Assembly: GCA_013314735.1 (NCBI GenBank)
Contig: JABUFD010000003.1
Span: 186,001 to 250,000 of the forward strand
DNA from: Anaerolineae bacterium
GTDB lineage: Bacteria; Chloroflexota; Anaerolineae; Anaerolineales; Anaerolineaceae
Length of the DNA stretch: 64,000 nucleotides
Reading direction: 5' to 3'
Position numbers and translations under genes: made by a program. Numbering within the stretch: the first letter of the stretch is position 1; the number at the start of each line of letters is the position of its first letter. Positions 16,242-25,785 of this stretch are shown piece after piece. The notes under the pieces were generated by a model. That model did no database searches, was not told the origin of the DNA, and worked only from the letters and a program-made list of their open reading frames with translations.

Positions 16242-17252
16242 ATGAATCCAACACAACAAAAATTACTTGAAGTCAACAACCTGAGCGTCAGCTTTTCCAC
16301 CTATGAAGGGGTGGTGCATGCTGTCAACAACATTTCCTTCGATCTGAAAAACGGTGAGTCGATCGCGATCGTCGGGGAAAGCGGCTGCGGCAAGAGTGCT
16401 TCCATGTTTGCCATCATGGGCCTCCACAACCGTGCCATTACCCGCATTACGGCAGATTCGATCCTGTTTGATGGGCGTGACCTGCGGAGGGCATCTGAAA
16501 ATGAGATGAACAATATCCGCGGCAAGGACATCGCCATGATCTTCCAGGACCCGATGACCTCCTTTAACCCGGTACTCAGCATCAGAACGCAAATATGCGA
16601 AGCGCTCAAACTGCATTTCAGAATGAATCGGAAACAAGCAGAAGAGCGCGCACTGGAATTACTTTCCCTGGTCGGCATCCCGGACCCCAAAAGCCGCCTG
16701 GATGATTACCCCCACCAATTTTCCGGCGGTATGCGCCAACGCGCGATGATTGCCATGGCGCTGGCATGTGACCCAAAAATTTTGATCGCGGATGAACCCA
16801 CCACCGCCCTGGATGTCACCATCCAGGCACAGATTATGGACCTGGTGAAAGAACTGCAGCAAAAGCTGCACATGTCGATCATCTGGATCACGCATGACCT
16901 GGGTGTGGTTGCCAATATTGCCGAACGGGTGAATGTGATGTACGGTGGTTACATCGTTGAAAATGGACGGGCGGAAGATGTATTCCACAACCCCCAGCAT
17001 CCGTACACGATCGGTCTGTTGGGTAGTCTGCCGGGGATTAAAGGACGGGAAGGGCAACGCCTCTACTCGATTGAAGGCATCCCCCCTGTTCTGTACCAAC
17101 CCGCCGCCATCTGCCCATTCGCACCGCGCTGTGAATACCGCACTGAGCGCTGTCTGCAAGAAAACCCGCCGTTGATCAGCAGGAACGGCACAGCCGAACA
17201 CCACGCCGCCTGCTGGGTGGAACTCCGCCAGCAGCAAGGAGCAACCGTATGA
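16242..17252 (+). CDS. Peptide ABC transporter ATP-binding protein, DppD/OppD type
   Basis: 336 aa ATPase with Walker [11 protein letters not shown] (about 47), Q-loop [10 protein letters not shown], signature FSGGMRQR, Walker [14 protein letters not shown] and the H-loop [15 protein letters not shown]. The C-terminal oligopeptide-transporter extension carries four cysteines in CPFAPRC-x6-C with a later Cys, the pattern that binds an Fe-S cluster in some OppD proteins. It powers uptake with its partner encoded next, which overlaps by 4 nt (ATGA). GGGG lies 7 nt before the start. Transcribed divergently from the receptor. Confidence 0.95.
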   Translation: MNPTQQKLLEVNNLSVSFSTYEGVVHAVNNISFDLKNGESIAIVGESGCGKSASMFAIMGLHNRAITRITADSILFDGRDLRRASENEMNNIRGKDIAMIFQDPMTSFNPVLSIRTQICEALKLHFRMNRKQAEERALELLSLVGIPDPKSRLDDYPHQFSGGMRQRAMIAMALACDPKILIADEPTTALDVTIQAQIMDLVKELQQKLHMSIIWITHDLGVVANIAERVNVMYGGYIVENGRAEDVFHNPQHPYTIGLLGSLPGIKGREGQRLYSIEGIPPVLYQPAAICPFAPRCEYRTERCLQENPPLISRNGTAEHHAACWVELRQQQGATV

Positions 17253-18250
17253 CCCACGCTACCCACCTACAACCGTCCCAGGACGATTGGATCCTGAAAG
17301 TCGACAACTTAAAACAACATTTTCCCATTCGCCGCGGAGTATTCCAGCGCGTGGTAGGACATGTACATGCCGTGGATGGGGTCAGTTTTTCTGTCAGGCG
17401 CGGTGAAACCCTGGGCCTGGTTGGTGAATCCGGCTGCGGAAAAACAACCACCGGCCGTTCGATCCTGCAATTGTACAAACCCACCGACGGGCATGTGTAC
17501 TTCAACGGGCAGGACCTGACCCGGCTTCCCCGCCCTGAAATGCGCAAACTGCGCAGCAAGATTCAAATGATCTTTCAGGACCCGTATTCCTCGCTTGACC
17601 CGCGCATGACGATCGAAGAGATCATCGCTGAAGGCCTGCCGGCAAAAGGGTACGCCTCCCGTGCAGACAACCGTGAACGCGTAAAAGATTTAATGAAACT
17701 GGTCAACCTCAGCCCGAATTACATTGACCGCTACGCCCACGAATTTTCCGGCGGCCAGCGCCAGCGCATCGGCGTCGCGCGCGCACTGGCGGTGAAACCG
17801 GAGCTGATCATCTGCGATGAACCTATCTCCGCCCTCGACGTATCGGTGCAGGCCCAGGTGGTCAACCTGCTGATGGACCTGCAGAAAGACCTGGGATTGA
17901 CTTATCTCTTCATTGCGCATGACCTCTCAATGGTCCGCCATATTTCCGACCGGGTGGCTGTGATGTACCTGGGTTTGATCGTGGAATTGGCCAGTTCCAA
18001 AGTGCTCTACGAAAAGCCGATGCATCCTTATACACAGGTGCTGATGTCTGCTGTTCCCGTACCAGACCCGGTGGTGGAGAAATCACGCAAGCGGATCATC
18101 CTCGAGGGAGATGTTCCCTCACCTGTCAACCAGCCGGGCGGGTGTTACTTCCATCCACGCTGCCCGATGGCCAAACCAATCTGCGCCCAAAAACGTCCAG
18201 ATTGGCGCGAAATTGAACATGATCACTGGGTCGCCTGTCATTTCGCCTGA
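17249..18250 (+). CDS. Peptide ABC transporter ATP-binding protein, DppF/OppF type
   Basis: 333 aa second ATPase: N-terminal [15 protein letters not shown] typical of the F subunit, Walker [14 protein letters not shown], signature [15 protein letters not shown], Walker [22 protein letters not shown]-loop [15 protein letters not shown]. The C-terminal extension again has CYFHPRC-x6-C and a final Cys. Its start overlaps the DppD-like stop by 4 nt, so the two are coupled and should form the heterodimer driving the two permeases. It is followed by a large inverted repeat and then a two-component system. Confidence 0.95.
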   Translation: MTHATHLQPSQDDWILKVDNLKQHFPIRRGVFQRVVGHVHAVDGVSFSVRRGETLGLVGESGCGKTTTGRSILQLYKPTDGHVYFNGQDLTRLPRPEMRKLRSKIQMIFQDPYSSLDPRMTIEEIIAEGLPAKGYASRADNRERVKDLMKLVNLSPNYIDRYAHEFSGGQRQRIGVARALAVKPELIICDEPISALDVSVQAQVVNLLMDLQKDLGLTYLFIAHDLSMVRHISDRVAVMYLGLIVELASSKVLYEKPMHPYTQVLMSAVPVPDPVVEKSRKRIILEGDVPSPVNQPGGCYFHPRCPMAKPICAQKRPDWREIEHDHWVACHFA

Positions 18251-18271
18251 TCGCACATATCCACAAAAGGT

Positions 18272-18359
18272 ACGAGGAATCCAGACCTGGCAGCGAACAG
18301 AGCAGCCCCGAACCGCTTATGGCTCCGCTGCGCGGCTTAGCCGCTCTGGATTTCCTCGT
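18272..18359. repeat. 88-nt structured inverted repeat downstream of the transporter ATPases
   Basis: Arms ACGAGGAATCCAGA (18272-18285) and TCTGGATTTCCTCGT (18345-18359) pair with one bulged base; the interior contains further pairing such as GCGGCTTAGCCGC. There is no T tract after it. Candidate for a terminator-like, mRNA-stabilising or mobile palindromic element. Confidence 0.5.
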
Positions 18360-18458
18360 TCCCCTCAATTTCCCCTTCAATATCGGTTATACTGTAAGTA
18401 ACATCGCCGCCGGAACCACTGACAAGAATGACTTCTCCGGCACCAGCACCTCATACCT

Positions 18459-20081
18459 ATGTCGAAGAAACCCTTAGCGCTCAATTTGCGGGCCAAATTA
18501 TTTCTCAGCTATACCCTGGTGACCACCCTGGCTTTCCTGCTGGTAGAACTGGTGCTGTTGGCAATCATGATGGCAGCCTTTATGCGTTCTTCGGAACTGA
18601 CGCCAGCCGAGATCAATGCCGAGGTGGAACAAAATTGGGTGCCCGTGATCACGCCCTACCTGGTTAATTTCCGCCAAAACCATCCAGCCATTCAAATCGC
18701 CCTGCAAAAATACCGGGGGTTTATCCTGCTCTCCCGCACAGTTGAAGTGTCGAATTTAATACACCTTGATTTTCTAAGTGAAAATTACCTGACATTGATC
18801 TTCCTCGATAACCGTGGAAATCCCATTGATTCAATCCCGCATCCCGTACTGGAGCAGGAGGCCGATATTCCCTTTGAAGGTAATTTCCGGGACGAATTGG
18901 CGGAATATACCGCAAGAATATATACCGTGACCAACAACACGGAAGAAAATTCCATCTATTTCACCCCCTCCATCCAGCGCTATTATGATACCCAGTTGAA
19001 AGAGATGGTGGACCAGCCCGATATTACCACGGTGATTGAAGCTGCACTCAGCGGTGAAACAGAATTTTCGCAATTGCACATCGAAAACAACAATCTCGCC
19101 ACGGGCATCGTACCCATCCGGCATCCCGACAATCACAATTCGATGATTGGCGCCATTGTATGGCGTGCAGAATTGAATCCGTGGGAGATCATCCAATTTC
19201 GCGACTTCTCCCAAAAAATTCTGATCGCACTGGGCATTACCACCCTGTTTTCAGCGGTATTGGGTACCATATTTGGCATTTTTTCTTCCCGCAACCTGGT
19301 AGGGCGGCTCTCGAACCTGTCATCGGTGATCAATGAATGGTCGCATGGCAATTTCGCATCAAAGATCACCGACGAAGAGACCGATGAATTAAACCAGGTC
19401 GCAGTCGATTTGAATCAGATGTCCGGACACATCGAAACGTTGCTGCTGGAAAAACAGGAAATGTCGATCATCCGTGAACGCAACCGCCTGGCGCGCGACC
19501 TGCATGACAGTGTGAAACAGGAAACCTTTGCGGCTTCTGCACAACTGGCAGCAGCCAGGTCGTTGATCCGCAGCAAACCTGATGCGGCCGAAGGCCATCT
19601 GAATGAAGCCAATTTGATACTGGATCGTGTTCGTACCGAATTGACCAGCCTGATCCACGAACTTTATCCTACCCTCCTCGAAAATCGCAATCTTGCCGAA
19701 TCGATTCGCGCGTTTGCCAGTGACTGGGAAGGAATCTACCATATTAAACCCAATATCGAAATTGTCGGCTACCGCGGCCTGCCCAAAGCCGTGGAAAAAA
19801 CTTTCTACCTGATCCTGCAGGAAGCGCTCTCCAATGTCGCACGTCACAGCCACGCCACCGAGGTGGATATATACCTCAAACAGAATCCCCTCAATGTTTT
19901 CATGATGGTATCTGATAACGGCTGTGGCATGGCAACCGACCGCAAAAGCCTGGGGATCGGGATGAAGTCGATGAATGAACGCGCCCGATTAATGGGCGGC
20001 ACCCTCGACATGGCTTCCAGCCCGGCGGAGGGAACCTGCATTCGGATTGAAATACCTTTGGATGGAAATGATGAATCATAA
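18459..20081 (+). CDS. Membrane sensor histidine kinase, NarL/LiaS type (HisKA_3)
   Basis: 540 aa. Helix 1 at about 21-43, a ~200-residue extracytoplasmic sensor region without a recognised fold, helix 2 at about 248-270, HAMP (about 275-325), a HisKA_3 dimerisation helix with phosphorylated His349 in RDLHDSVKQE, and a GHKL ATPase domain (N-box ALSNVARHSHA, DNGCGM, GIGMKSMNERA). The DSVKQ variant after the His is the LiaS/YvqE-like form. It should phosphorylate the response regulator encoded next, which overlaps its 3' end. Placement right after the transporter ATPases suggests, but does not prove, control of peptide uptake or envelope response. Confidence 0.92.
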   Translation: MSKKPLALNLRAKLFLSYTLVTTLAFLLVELVLLAIMMAAFMRSSELTPAEINAEVEQNWVPVITPYLVNFRQNHPAIQIALQKYRGFILLSRTVEVSNLIHLDFLSENYLTLIFLDNRGNPIDSIPHPVLEQEADIPFEGNFRDELAEYTARIYTVTNNTEENSIYFTPSIQRYYDTQLKEMVDQPDITTVIEAALSGETEFSQLHIENNNLATGIVPIRHPDNHNSMIGAIVWRAELNPWEIIQFRDFSQKILIALGITTLFSAVLGTIFGIFSSRNLVGRLSNLSSVINEWSHGNFASKITDEETDELNQVAVDLNQMSGHIETLLLEKQEMSIIRERNRLARDLHDSVKQETFAASAQLAAARSLIRSKPDAAEGHLNEANLILDRVRTELTSLIHELYPTLLENRNLAESIRAFASDWEGIYHIKPNIEIVGYRGLPKAVEKTFYLILQEALSNVARHSHATEVDIYLKQNPLNVFMMVSDNGCGMATDRKSLGIGMKSMNERARLMGGTLDMASSPAEGTCIRIEIPLDGNDES

Positions 20082-20721
20082 AATTAATGTGATCGTTGTG
20101 GATGACCACGAGGTTGTGCGCAATGGCGTGTGTGCCTATCTCAAAGCCCAGGAGGATATCCTGGTGGTCGGTGAGGCAGCTGGCGGCGAAGAAGCCGTGG
20201 CAAAGGTGCGTGACCTGGTGCCAGACGTGGTGCTGATGGATCTGGTCATGGAAGGCAGCATGGACGGCGTCGAAGCCACCCGCCGGGTGAAACGCATCTC
20301 ACCACGCACGCAGGTGGTTGTGTTGACCTCTTATCACCAGGATGAATACATTTTCCCGGCCCTCAAAGCAGGTGCCATTTCCTACATCATTAAAGATGTG
20401 AAAATGGAAGAACTGGCGGAAGCCATCCGCCGTGCCGCGCGCAACGAAGCCACCCTGCATTCGCAGGTGGCTTCGCGGGTGATTCAGGAATTGCGCGGCG
20501 GTAATTTCGATGAAACCAACCCCTTCACCGAATTAACCACGCGTGAGATGGATGTGTTGAAACTAATCGCTCAAGGCCTGACCAACAGCCAGATCGCCGA
20601 GCAGCTGATCATCTCGGAAAACACGGTCAAGGGTCATGTCAGCAATATCCTCAGCAAATTGCAACTGGTCGACCGGACCCAGGCGGCTGTCTTTGCCTGG
20701 AAAAAAGGGATTGTAAAATAG
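20071..20721 (+). CDS. NarL/FixJ-family response regulator
   Basis: 216 aa. Receiver domain with acidic pocket DDHE, phosphorylated Asp57 (VVLMDLV), conserved Thr/Ser (VVLTSY) and Lys (YIIKDV); C-terminal LuxR-type helix-turn-helix (LTTREMDVLKLIAQGLTNSQIAEQL, ENTVKGHVSNIL). Start chosen at ATG 20071; in-frame ATGs at 20062 and 20068 also exist and all lie inside the kinase gene, so the overlap implies coupled translation with the cognate kinase. A cytoplasmic DNA-binding regulator whose target sites are not identified; the 15-bp inverted repeat at 15922 is one place to look. Confidence 0.93.
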   Translation: MNHKINVIVVDDHEVVRNGVCAYLKAQEDILVVGEAAGGEEAVAKVRDLVPDVVLMDLVMEGSMDGVEATRRVKRISPRTQVVVLTSYHQDEYIFPALKAGAISYIIKDVKMEELAEAIRRAARNEATLHSQVASRVIQELRGGNFDETNPFTELTTREMDVLKLIAQGLTNSQIAEQLIISENTVKGHVSNILSKLQLVDRTQAAVFAWKKGIVK

Positions 20722-20726
20722 GTGCA

Positions 20727-21410
20727 TTATTCGGTGGATTCAGCCGCCGCCCGCATTGCCTCGATTTGTTTTTGCAATTCACGTTCATAACGCAGGTCAC
20801 GCGACCACAGCACCACCGCGCCGGTGATATTGGCAAACACCAGCAAGATATCCTCTGTCAGGCCGGCCGTCACCCAGAAAAAACCGAGGATGCCCCACAG
20901 GAACGGCACCATCACCAGGCAGCGCGGCAGGGGCTTGTCCGTCATTAATAGCATCCCCATCACCCAGATATTCATCGGGCAGGGGAACATTGGGCTGAAA
21001 ATCCATTGTGGATACACCCGTCCCAACATCAGTCCCAGCAGCGGATACAGCACCAACCCGAAAACAATCAGGATCATCCCCACAATCCCATACGCGCTGT
21101 GGGGGTAATGGAAGGAAAGTGTTTTTTCAATACCCGCATACAGCAGATAACCGGCTTCGAAGATGAAAATCGCCACGAGTACATATGCGGAGGTATTGCC
21201 GTCCAAAGCAGCCGGCAGCCAGAAAACAAGGGCGTTCCACAGGTAAAAGAAAATTAAAATTCCGATCACGATCCAATCGGATGTGCGGGTTTTCTTAAAA
21301 GCAAAATATACAGCAACAAAACTAAGCAGGAAACCCAGTATTTGCAGGGGGAAGATGGCTTCGTTATACCGCCCCAACAATTCCATCAAAGCGTTAAAAG
21401 AAATATCCAT
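20727..21410 (-). CDS. DUF6064 family membrane protein
   Basis: 227 aa with six or seven hydrophobic helices. The opening FNALMELLGRYNEAIFPLQILGFLLSF is characteristic of DUF6064 proteins, whose function is unknown. Start ATG 21410 is chosen because GGAGG lies 5 nt upstream; further in-frame codons to 21473 are not supported. It ends only 5 nt from the response-regulator stop and converges with it. A charged C-terminal helix (RDLRYERELQKQIEAMRAA) is probably cytoplasmic. Confidence 0.8.
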   Translation of the reverse strand: MDISFNALMELLGRYNEAIFPLQILGFLLSFVAVYFAFKKTRTSDWIVIGILIFFYLWNALVFWLPAALDGNTSAYVLVAIFIFEAGYLLYAGIEKTLSFHYPHSAYGIVGMILIVFGLVLYPLLGLMLGRVYPQWIFSPMFPCPMNIWVMGMLLMTDKPLPRCLVMVPFLWGILGFFWVTAGLTEDILLVFANITGAVVLWSRDLRYERELQKQIEAMRAAAESTE

Positions 21411-21557
21411 TGCGTCCTCCATTCGTTGATTGGTAGGAGGTGCGTCAAACCTGAACCAGTGTAATACAAACACCCCGGCGATGTCGGTTCAGCAGGTGAG
21501 TTTGGGTTTCTTTGATTTCAGTATAACGCGCCGCGGCAGTAGTTTCAAGATGGAGTT

Positions 21558-23669
21558 TTATGGATGGATCGCTGCTCGTTTCACATGTACCCGTCCCTCT
21601 GCGGTGATCAGACCCACAGCACCTCGCAGCAAGGTGGAATCCCTGGCTTCCAATATGCCCAGGCCACTCACTTCAGCCCGGATATTGTCCCCCGCTGTCT
21701 GCAGGGAAAAACTGTACACCCTGTCAAAGACCCATTCAACCGGTATTTCAGCCAGGATGGTTTCATCACCGTCATACCGTTTCACCAGGCGCATTTTACC
21801 TTCCCGCGGGCAACCCAGCAGGGCATAATACCGCCGCAGCCCCTGTACATGCACCGCCAGCCCAAATTCTGCGCACAGATGCGGCAGCAAGTCAGCGGTG
21901 GCTGTGTATTCCTGCCAGTCCTGGGTGCCCTGGATCACCATACCGCGTCCGCGGTTCTGGATCATCCATAGCGGATCCCAACCATTGGACATTTCCCAGT
22001 CCATGGCGTTTACCCAGGGCAGACGCGCCGCAGGCGCGTTGCAGCTGTGTTCATCAATCAGGACGACTTCGGGCACACCAGACCAGGCCACACGGTTAAC
22101 ATAGAGAATCCCACTCGCGCTGTTCTCACCGATGATTTCGATCCCCACTTCCGCGATTGGATGGTAGTGTTCCTGGGTAATGTTCCAACACAGTTCAGCT
22201 TTCTCTCCCGCGGCCAAAACTGTTGATGGGCCTTCCTGCCGCGTCAATGTCGCGCCGTCCGGGGCATATGCCTGCAGGAACAGTTGCACCGTCACCGGGT
22301 TGATGTTGCCCATATCCGCCATCAACTCGGCTTCCACCGTCTGCCCGGGGTAAAGGGTCGGGCTGGCAGTCAGGTCATAGCCGGGCATGCGCAGCGCCTG
22401 GAGCGGCGTGAAGGTGGCTGTGGCAGCACGGGCACGGCAGCCCGGTGCCAGGTGCTGGTAATGCAGCGCAAGGCAACGTTCACCTGCCGTAAACGGGCTG
22501 GCAGCATTTTCCACCCGCAGCAGATTGGCGCCGACCGATTCAGGCGCAGCCATCCAGCCCTGCACGGAACCCGGCAGGCTGAAATGGAAACGCGCCCCGC
22601 CCTTCGGTTGCAGAGCCGGCGTGCCTTGCAAGGCGCGCGCAATATTAACAATATGCAAGCTTTCCAGCAGCGCATCGCTGATCGCGCGTCCGCCATCCGC
22701 TGCCGGCAGGTACAGGCGGTCAGCCACCGGGCCGCGCCAATCCGGTCCGGCAACCAGGCCGCGCAGACCGTTTTTAACTCCCATCAGGCAGCCCACATTC
22801 CCGGCATTGCAATCGGTGTCCCAGCCGCAGGTGTTGCAGATCATCTGCGTTTTCTGGAAATCGTCCTCCCCCCACAACAGGCTGAGGATGATCAGGCCGT
22901 GATTGGGCACCATGTGGCAGCCGCCGTAGTAGCGGTCATATCCGTAATGTTCCTTCAGCCAGGCAAACGCCTTCCGCCAATCCGATTCGCGTTTCCGTAA
23001 GGCACGCAATTCGCGGATCATTGTTGCAATCGTGCTCTCAGCGGGGATGGTTCCCAGTGCGATATCCAGCAAACGGTCAAGGCTGCTCTCGCCAAACGCG
23101 GCGGATTCCATAGCAGCCAGCGCCTGTGCCCCATAAAGGGCTTCCCCATCATGGCTGACACTGCCTGCTTTTCGTGCCAGCTCCGCCGCCAGGGTTGGCT
23201 GGTTGGGTACCACCATCGCCCAGCCGTCAATGAAAATTTGCGCCCCGATCTGTTCCGCCACCACTTTGGAATTCATCGCCTCGCAGCCGCTGTATGGGGC
23301 GGGAATGCCCGCCTTCAGGCGCAAATAGGCGGTGTGTTCGGTGGATGTTCCCATCCCGCCCCACCACAGGATGCTCTTGTTTTCAATGATGTTATTTAAC
23401 CAGGTATCGCCGATTTGCTCCGGCGTGATTGTTAACTGGTTGCCATGCTCCGGCAGCGCTCTTAAGAAAGTAAAGGTGCCGCTGATGTCATCATCTGTAA
23501 CGATCAACGGCTTGTTCAACCGGTCATGGACGTAATACCAGATCTCGCCCAATTCCTGCAGGATACGCTCATGCGTCCATCCTTCAAACGGCCGGCCCAG
23601 GTACACCCCGATGATTTTCCCCAGCACCCCCGCATATACGCGTTCAAAGTAGTCGTTCGGCAGATCCAT
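21558..23669 (-). CDS. ADP-ribosylglycohydrolase-fold protein fused to beta-sandwich domains
   Basis: 703 aa. The first ~340 residues have the ADP-ribosylglycohydrolase (ARH/DraG) fold with both metal-binding motifs: TDDDISGTF near residue 58-66 and DTDCNAGNVGCLMG near 285. The remaining ~360 residues are two beta-rich modules; the last (from DWEMSNGWDPLWMIQNRGRG) resembles LamG/3-keto-disaccharide-hydrolase type domains. ATG 23669 is preferred (GGAG 7 nt upstream) over the tandem ATG 23672. No signal peptide. The architecture and the sugar-rich surroundings favour a glycoside or nucleoside-sugar substrate over protein ADP-ribose, but this is inference. It is divergent from the diguanylate cyclase gene. 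Confidence 0.85.
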   Translation of the reverse strand: MDLPNDYFERVYAGVLGKIIGVYLGRPFEGWTHERILQELGEIWYYVHDRLNKPLIVTDDDISGTFTFLRALPEHGNQLTITPEQIGDTWLNNIIENKSILWWGGMGTSTEHTAYLRLKAGIPAPYSGCEAMNSKVVAEQIGAQIFIDGWAMVVPNQPTLAAELARKAGSVSHDGEALYGAQALAAMESAAFGESSLDRLLDIALGTIPAESTIATMIRELRALRKRESDWRKAFAWLKEHYGYDRYYGGCHMVPNHGLIILSLLWGEDDFQKTQMICNTCGWDTDCNAGNVGCLMGVKNGLRGLVAGPDWRGPVADRLYLPAADGGRAISDALLESLHIVNIARALQGTPALQPKGGARFHFSLPGSVQGWMAAPESVGANLLRVENAASPFTAGERCLALHYQHLAPGCRARAATATFTPLQALRMPGYDLTASPTLYPGQTVEAELMADMGNINPVTVQLFLQAYAPDGATLTRQEGPSTVLAAGEKAELCWNITQEHYHPIAEVGIEIIGENSASGILYVNRVAWSGVPEVVLIDEHSCNAPAARLPWVNAMDWEMSNGWDPLWMIQNRGRGMVIQGTQDWQEYTATADLLPHLCAEFGLAVHVQGLRRYYALLGCPREGKMRLVKRYDGDETILAEIPVEWVFDRVYSFSLQTAGDNIRAEVSGLGILEARDSTLLRGAVGLITAEGRVHVKRAAIHP

Positions 23670-23828
23670 CATAATACTCCTTTTGACACAGGCATCACCC
23701 ACCATTGTAACAAAACAACCTCAAAAGTGATGGAAAAACCATGAAATCTGCTACAATGATAATGGAAACAAGCATCCAGCCAATAGTAAGGAAACAATCT
23801 TCATTACAGTGTTTCAACCAACCACACG

Positions 23829-25394
23829 ATGGGCACATTCGAGTACACCCTGTTCTTAATCTTATCATTCCTCACCAGCCTGCTCATGGTGGTGATGGCT
23901 GTGCGGGTGTTCAGCCTCAAATCTTCACCCGTCACGCGGATTTTTGGATCGCTGTTGATCGCCATCAGCCTGTGGGCATTCGCAATCGGCGGTGGGATGC
24001 TGAGCACCTCTCCCCACATGGCTTTCAACTGGATCATTCTGCGTATGGCCGGTGTGCTGGCTGTTCCCACCCTGTGGCTGGTGTTTGCACATCATTTCAC
24101 CCACCGCCAGGAAAAGATTCGCGCGTGGCACGCATGGCTGCTGGGGTTCATTCCGCTGGCAACCTTTATCCTCGTCATCACCTCTGCCCACCACCAGTTG
24201 TTGATCGTAGCCATCGATTATGTACAGGTGGACGGCTATTGGGTGGATGCCGATTGGCAGATCGGACCTTTGTTTTGGGTCCACATGATCTACTCGTTTT
24301 TGCTGGTGCTTATCGGTAATGTGATCCTCCTGCGCCACGCCTGGCGCTGGTCAAAACAATACCGAAAACAGGCGGTCATCCTGACGCTTGCCACAATCTT
24401 ACCGTTGTTCACCAATGCAGCCTTAACATTTAACTTCTTTCCATCCATCAAAGGGAACTATGATGTCGTTGGTTTTGCGGTTGCGGCGGGATTGTTAACC
24501 TGGGGTCTGTTCGCCGAACAAATTCTGGATCTTACACCCATCGCACACCAGATATTGGTGGAACACATGCCGGATGCTCTGTTTGTCTTTGATGAAGAAC
24601 AGCGCCTGGTGGACGTGAATCCGGCTGGACTGGCATTCCTGGACAAACCTTTATCACAGGTGATGGCACACCAACCCTCGGCGCTTTTTGACCCGCCGAT
24701 TGTTCTCTCCCTGGAAGAAAGCACGCTGACTTATGCGCCCAAAACAGGAACAGGATTAAAATGGTTCCAGGTTCACAATCTGCCACTCATTCACAACAAC
24801 CTCATCATCGGCAATCTGCTGACCCTGCGTGATATCACCCGCCAGCAACAGTTGATGAACGAATTGCGTCAATTGGCCACCACCGACAGCCTGACCGGCC
24901 TGGCCAACCGGCGGCATTTCATGGATCAATCGATCCAATACCTGCATCATGCCCAGCGGTACAGCCACGACCTGTCATTGTTGATGATCGATATTGACCA
25001 TTTCAAGGCAATCAATGACCAGTTCGGACATGGCGTTGGCGACCAGATCCTGACGAAATTGGCAGAAGTGTTGGCCCAAAATATCCGTTCTGTCGACATC
25101 CTCAGCCGGTACGGCGGTGAAGAATTTTGCCTGCTGCTGCCGGAAACCCCGTTGGAGGCGGCCCACCCCATGGCGGAACGCCTGCGCTGGCTGGTAAAGG
25201 AAACCAATTTCACGGTTGATGGTATACCGCACCGCATCAGCGTCAGTGTGGGTGTGGCAAGCTTACAGGCTGAAAAGATTTCCATGGATACCTTGATCAA
25301 CCGGGCTGATCAGGCCATGTACCATGCCAAACGAAATGGACGGGATCAGGTCATCGTTTGGAATAGCGCCACCAATCCACCCGAAGCGAGTTGA
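23829..25394 (+). CDS. Membrane diguanylate cyclase (7TM-PAS-GGDEF)
   Basis: 521 aa. N-terminal seven-helix region of the histidine-kinase N-terminal 7TM type (about 1-220), a PAS domain (about 235-345, ILVEHMPDALFVFDEEQRLVDVNPAG), then a GGDEF domain with active site RYGGEEF and an intact inhibitory RxxD (RSVD) five residues before it. It should make cyclic di-GMP in response to a membrane or extracellular signal. The ATG has no clear Shine-Dalgarno; a TACAAT box is 72 nt upstream. The two Flp-type pilin genes begin 70 nt downstream in the same direction, linking the signal to surface attachment or motility. Confidence 0.92.
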   Translation: MGTFEYTLFLILSFLTSLLMVVMAVRVFSLKSSPVTRIFGSLLIAISLWAFAIGGGMLSTSPHMAFNWIILRMAGVLAVPTLWLVFAHHFTHRQEKIRAWHAWLLGFIPLATFILVITSAHHQLLIVAIDYVQVDGYWVDADWQIGPLFWVHMIYSFLLVLIGNVILLRHAWRWSKQYRKQAVILTLATILPLFTNAALTFNFFPSIKGNYDVVGFAVAAGLLTWGLFAEQILDLTPIAHQILVEHMPDALFVFDEEQRLVDVNPAGLAFLDKPLSQVMAHQPSALFDPPIVLSLEESTLTYAPKTGTGLKWFQVHNLPLIHNNLIIGNLLTLRDITRQQQLMNELRQLATTDSLTGLANRRHFMDQSIQYLHHAQRYSHDLSLLMIDIDHFKAINDQFGHGVGDQILTKLAEVLAQNIRSVDILSRYGGEEFCLLLPETPLEAAHPMAERLRWLVKETNFTVDGIPHRISVSVGVASLQAEKISMDTLINRADQAMYHAKRNGRDQVIVWNSATNPPEAS

Positions 25395-25425
25395 TCTGTT
25401 TCGCTATGGACAAAATAAAATATAC

Positions 25426-25431
25426 TATAAT
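25426..25431 (+). promoter_or_regulatory. Putative -10 box upstream of the Flp pilin gene
   Basis: TATAAT within a strongly AT-rich 50-nt stretch, 33 nt before the pilin ATG. No good -35 hexamer at normal spacing. Confidence 0.35.
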
Positions 25432-25464
25432 GATGATAATTTTATTATTTTTCAGGAGTTGATC

Positions 25465-25659
25465 ATGCTGCATTATTTCTCTTATGGTATTGGAAAAGAA
25501 AAGGGGCAGGGAATCATTGAATATGCTTTGATCCTTGTATTGATTGCCATGGTGGTGATTGTCGTACTGGCCATTTTCGGAGATGTGTTGAATGAGGCCT
25601 ATTGCAACATCCTGACGACCATCGGCGGTGAGGGAGGCGCAGCCTGCGCTGCTTTCTGA
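25465..25659 (+). CDS. Flp/Fap-type (type IVb) pilin
   Basis: 64 aa. Short basic leader (to GKEKGQG), then the Flp hydrophobic helix IIEYALILVLIAMVVIVVL. The Glu-Tyr pair at +3/+4 after the likely prepilin-peptidase site (QG/IIEY) is the type IVb hallmark. The short C-terminal part has two cysteines (Cys at YCN and AACAAF) that could form a disulfide. Start ATG 25465 has CAGGAG 6 nt upstream; longer in-frame readings run into the cyclase gene. It would be exported and assembled by a Tad system, whose genes are not in this window. A second pilin-like gene follows. Confidence 0.9.
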   Translation: MLHYFSYGIGKEKGQGIIEYALILVLIAMVVIVVLAIFGDVLNEAYCNILTTIGGEGGAACAAF

Positions 25660-25712
25660 TCCCCATCTGGACACCATTAAGTTAAAAATTTTTTCATTTC
25701 TCGTATTCCACT

Positions 25713-25741
25713 TTCCCTGCACCGCGAAACCGGTTTATAAT
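25713..25741 (+). promoter_or_regulatory. Putative promoter of the pilin-lectin fusion gene
   Basis: TTCCCT (25713-25718), a weak -35, and TATAAT (25736-25741) separated by 17 bp, 44 nt upstream of the chosen ATG. Confidence 0.4.
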
Positions 25742-25785
25742 TAACACCAGTAATCTTTCTTTCAACAATCATAAAGGACTTGAAT

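Noticed and set aside
15928-16245. 105-codon frame in the divergent transporter region
   Set aside because: Starts inside the inverted repeat, without ribosome site, with no recognisable pattern.
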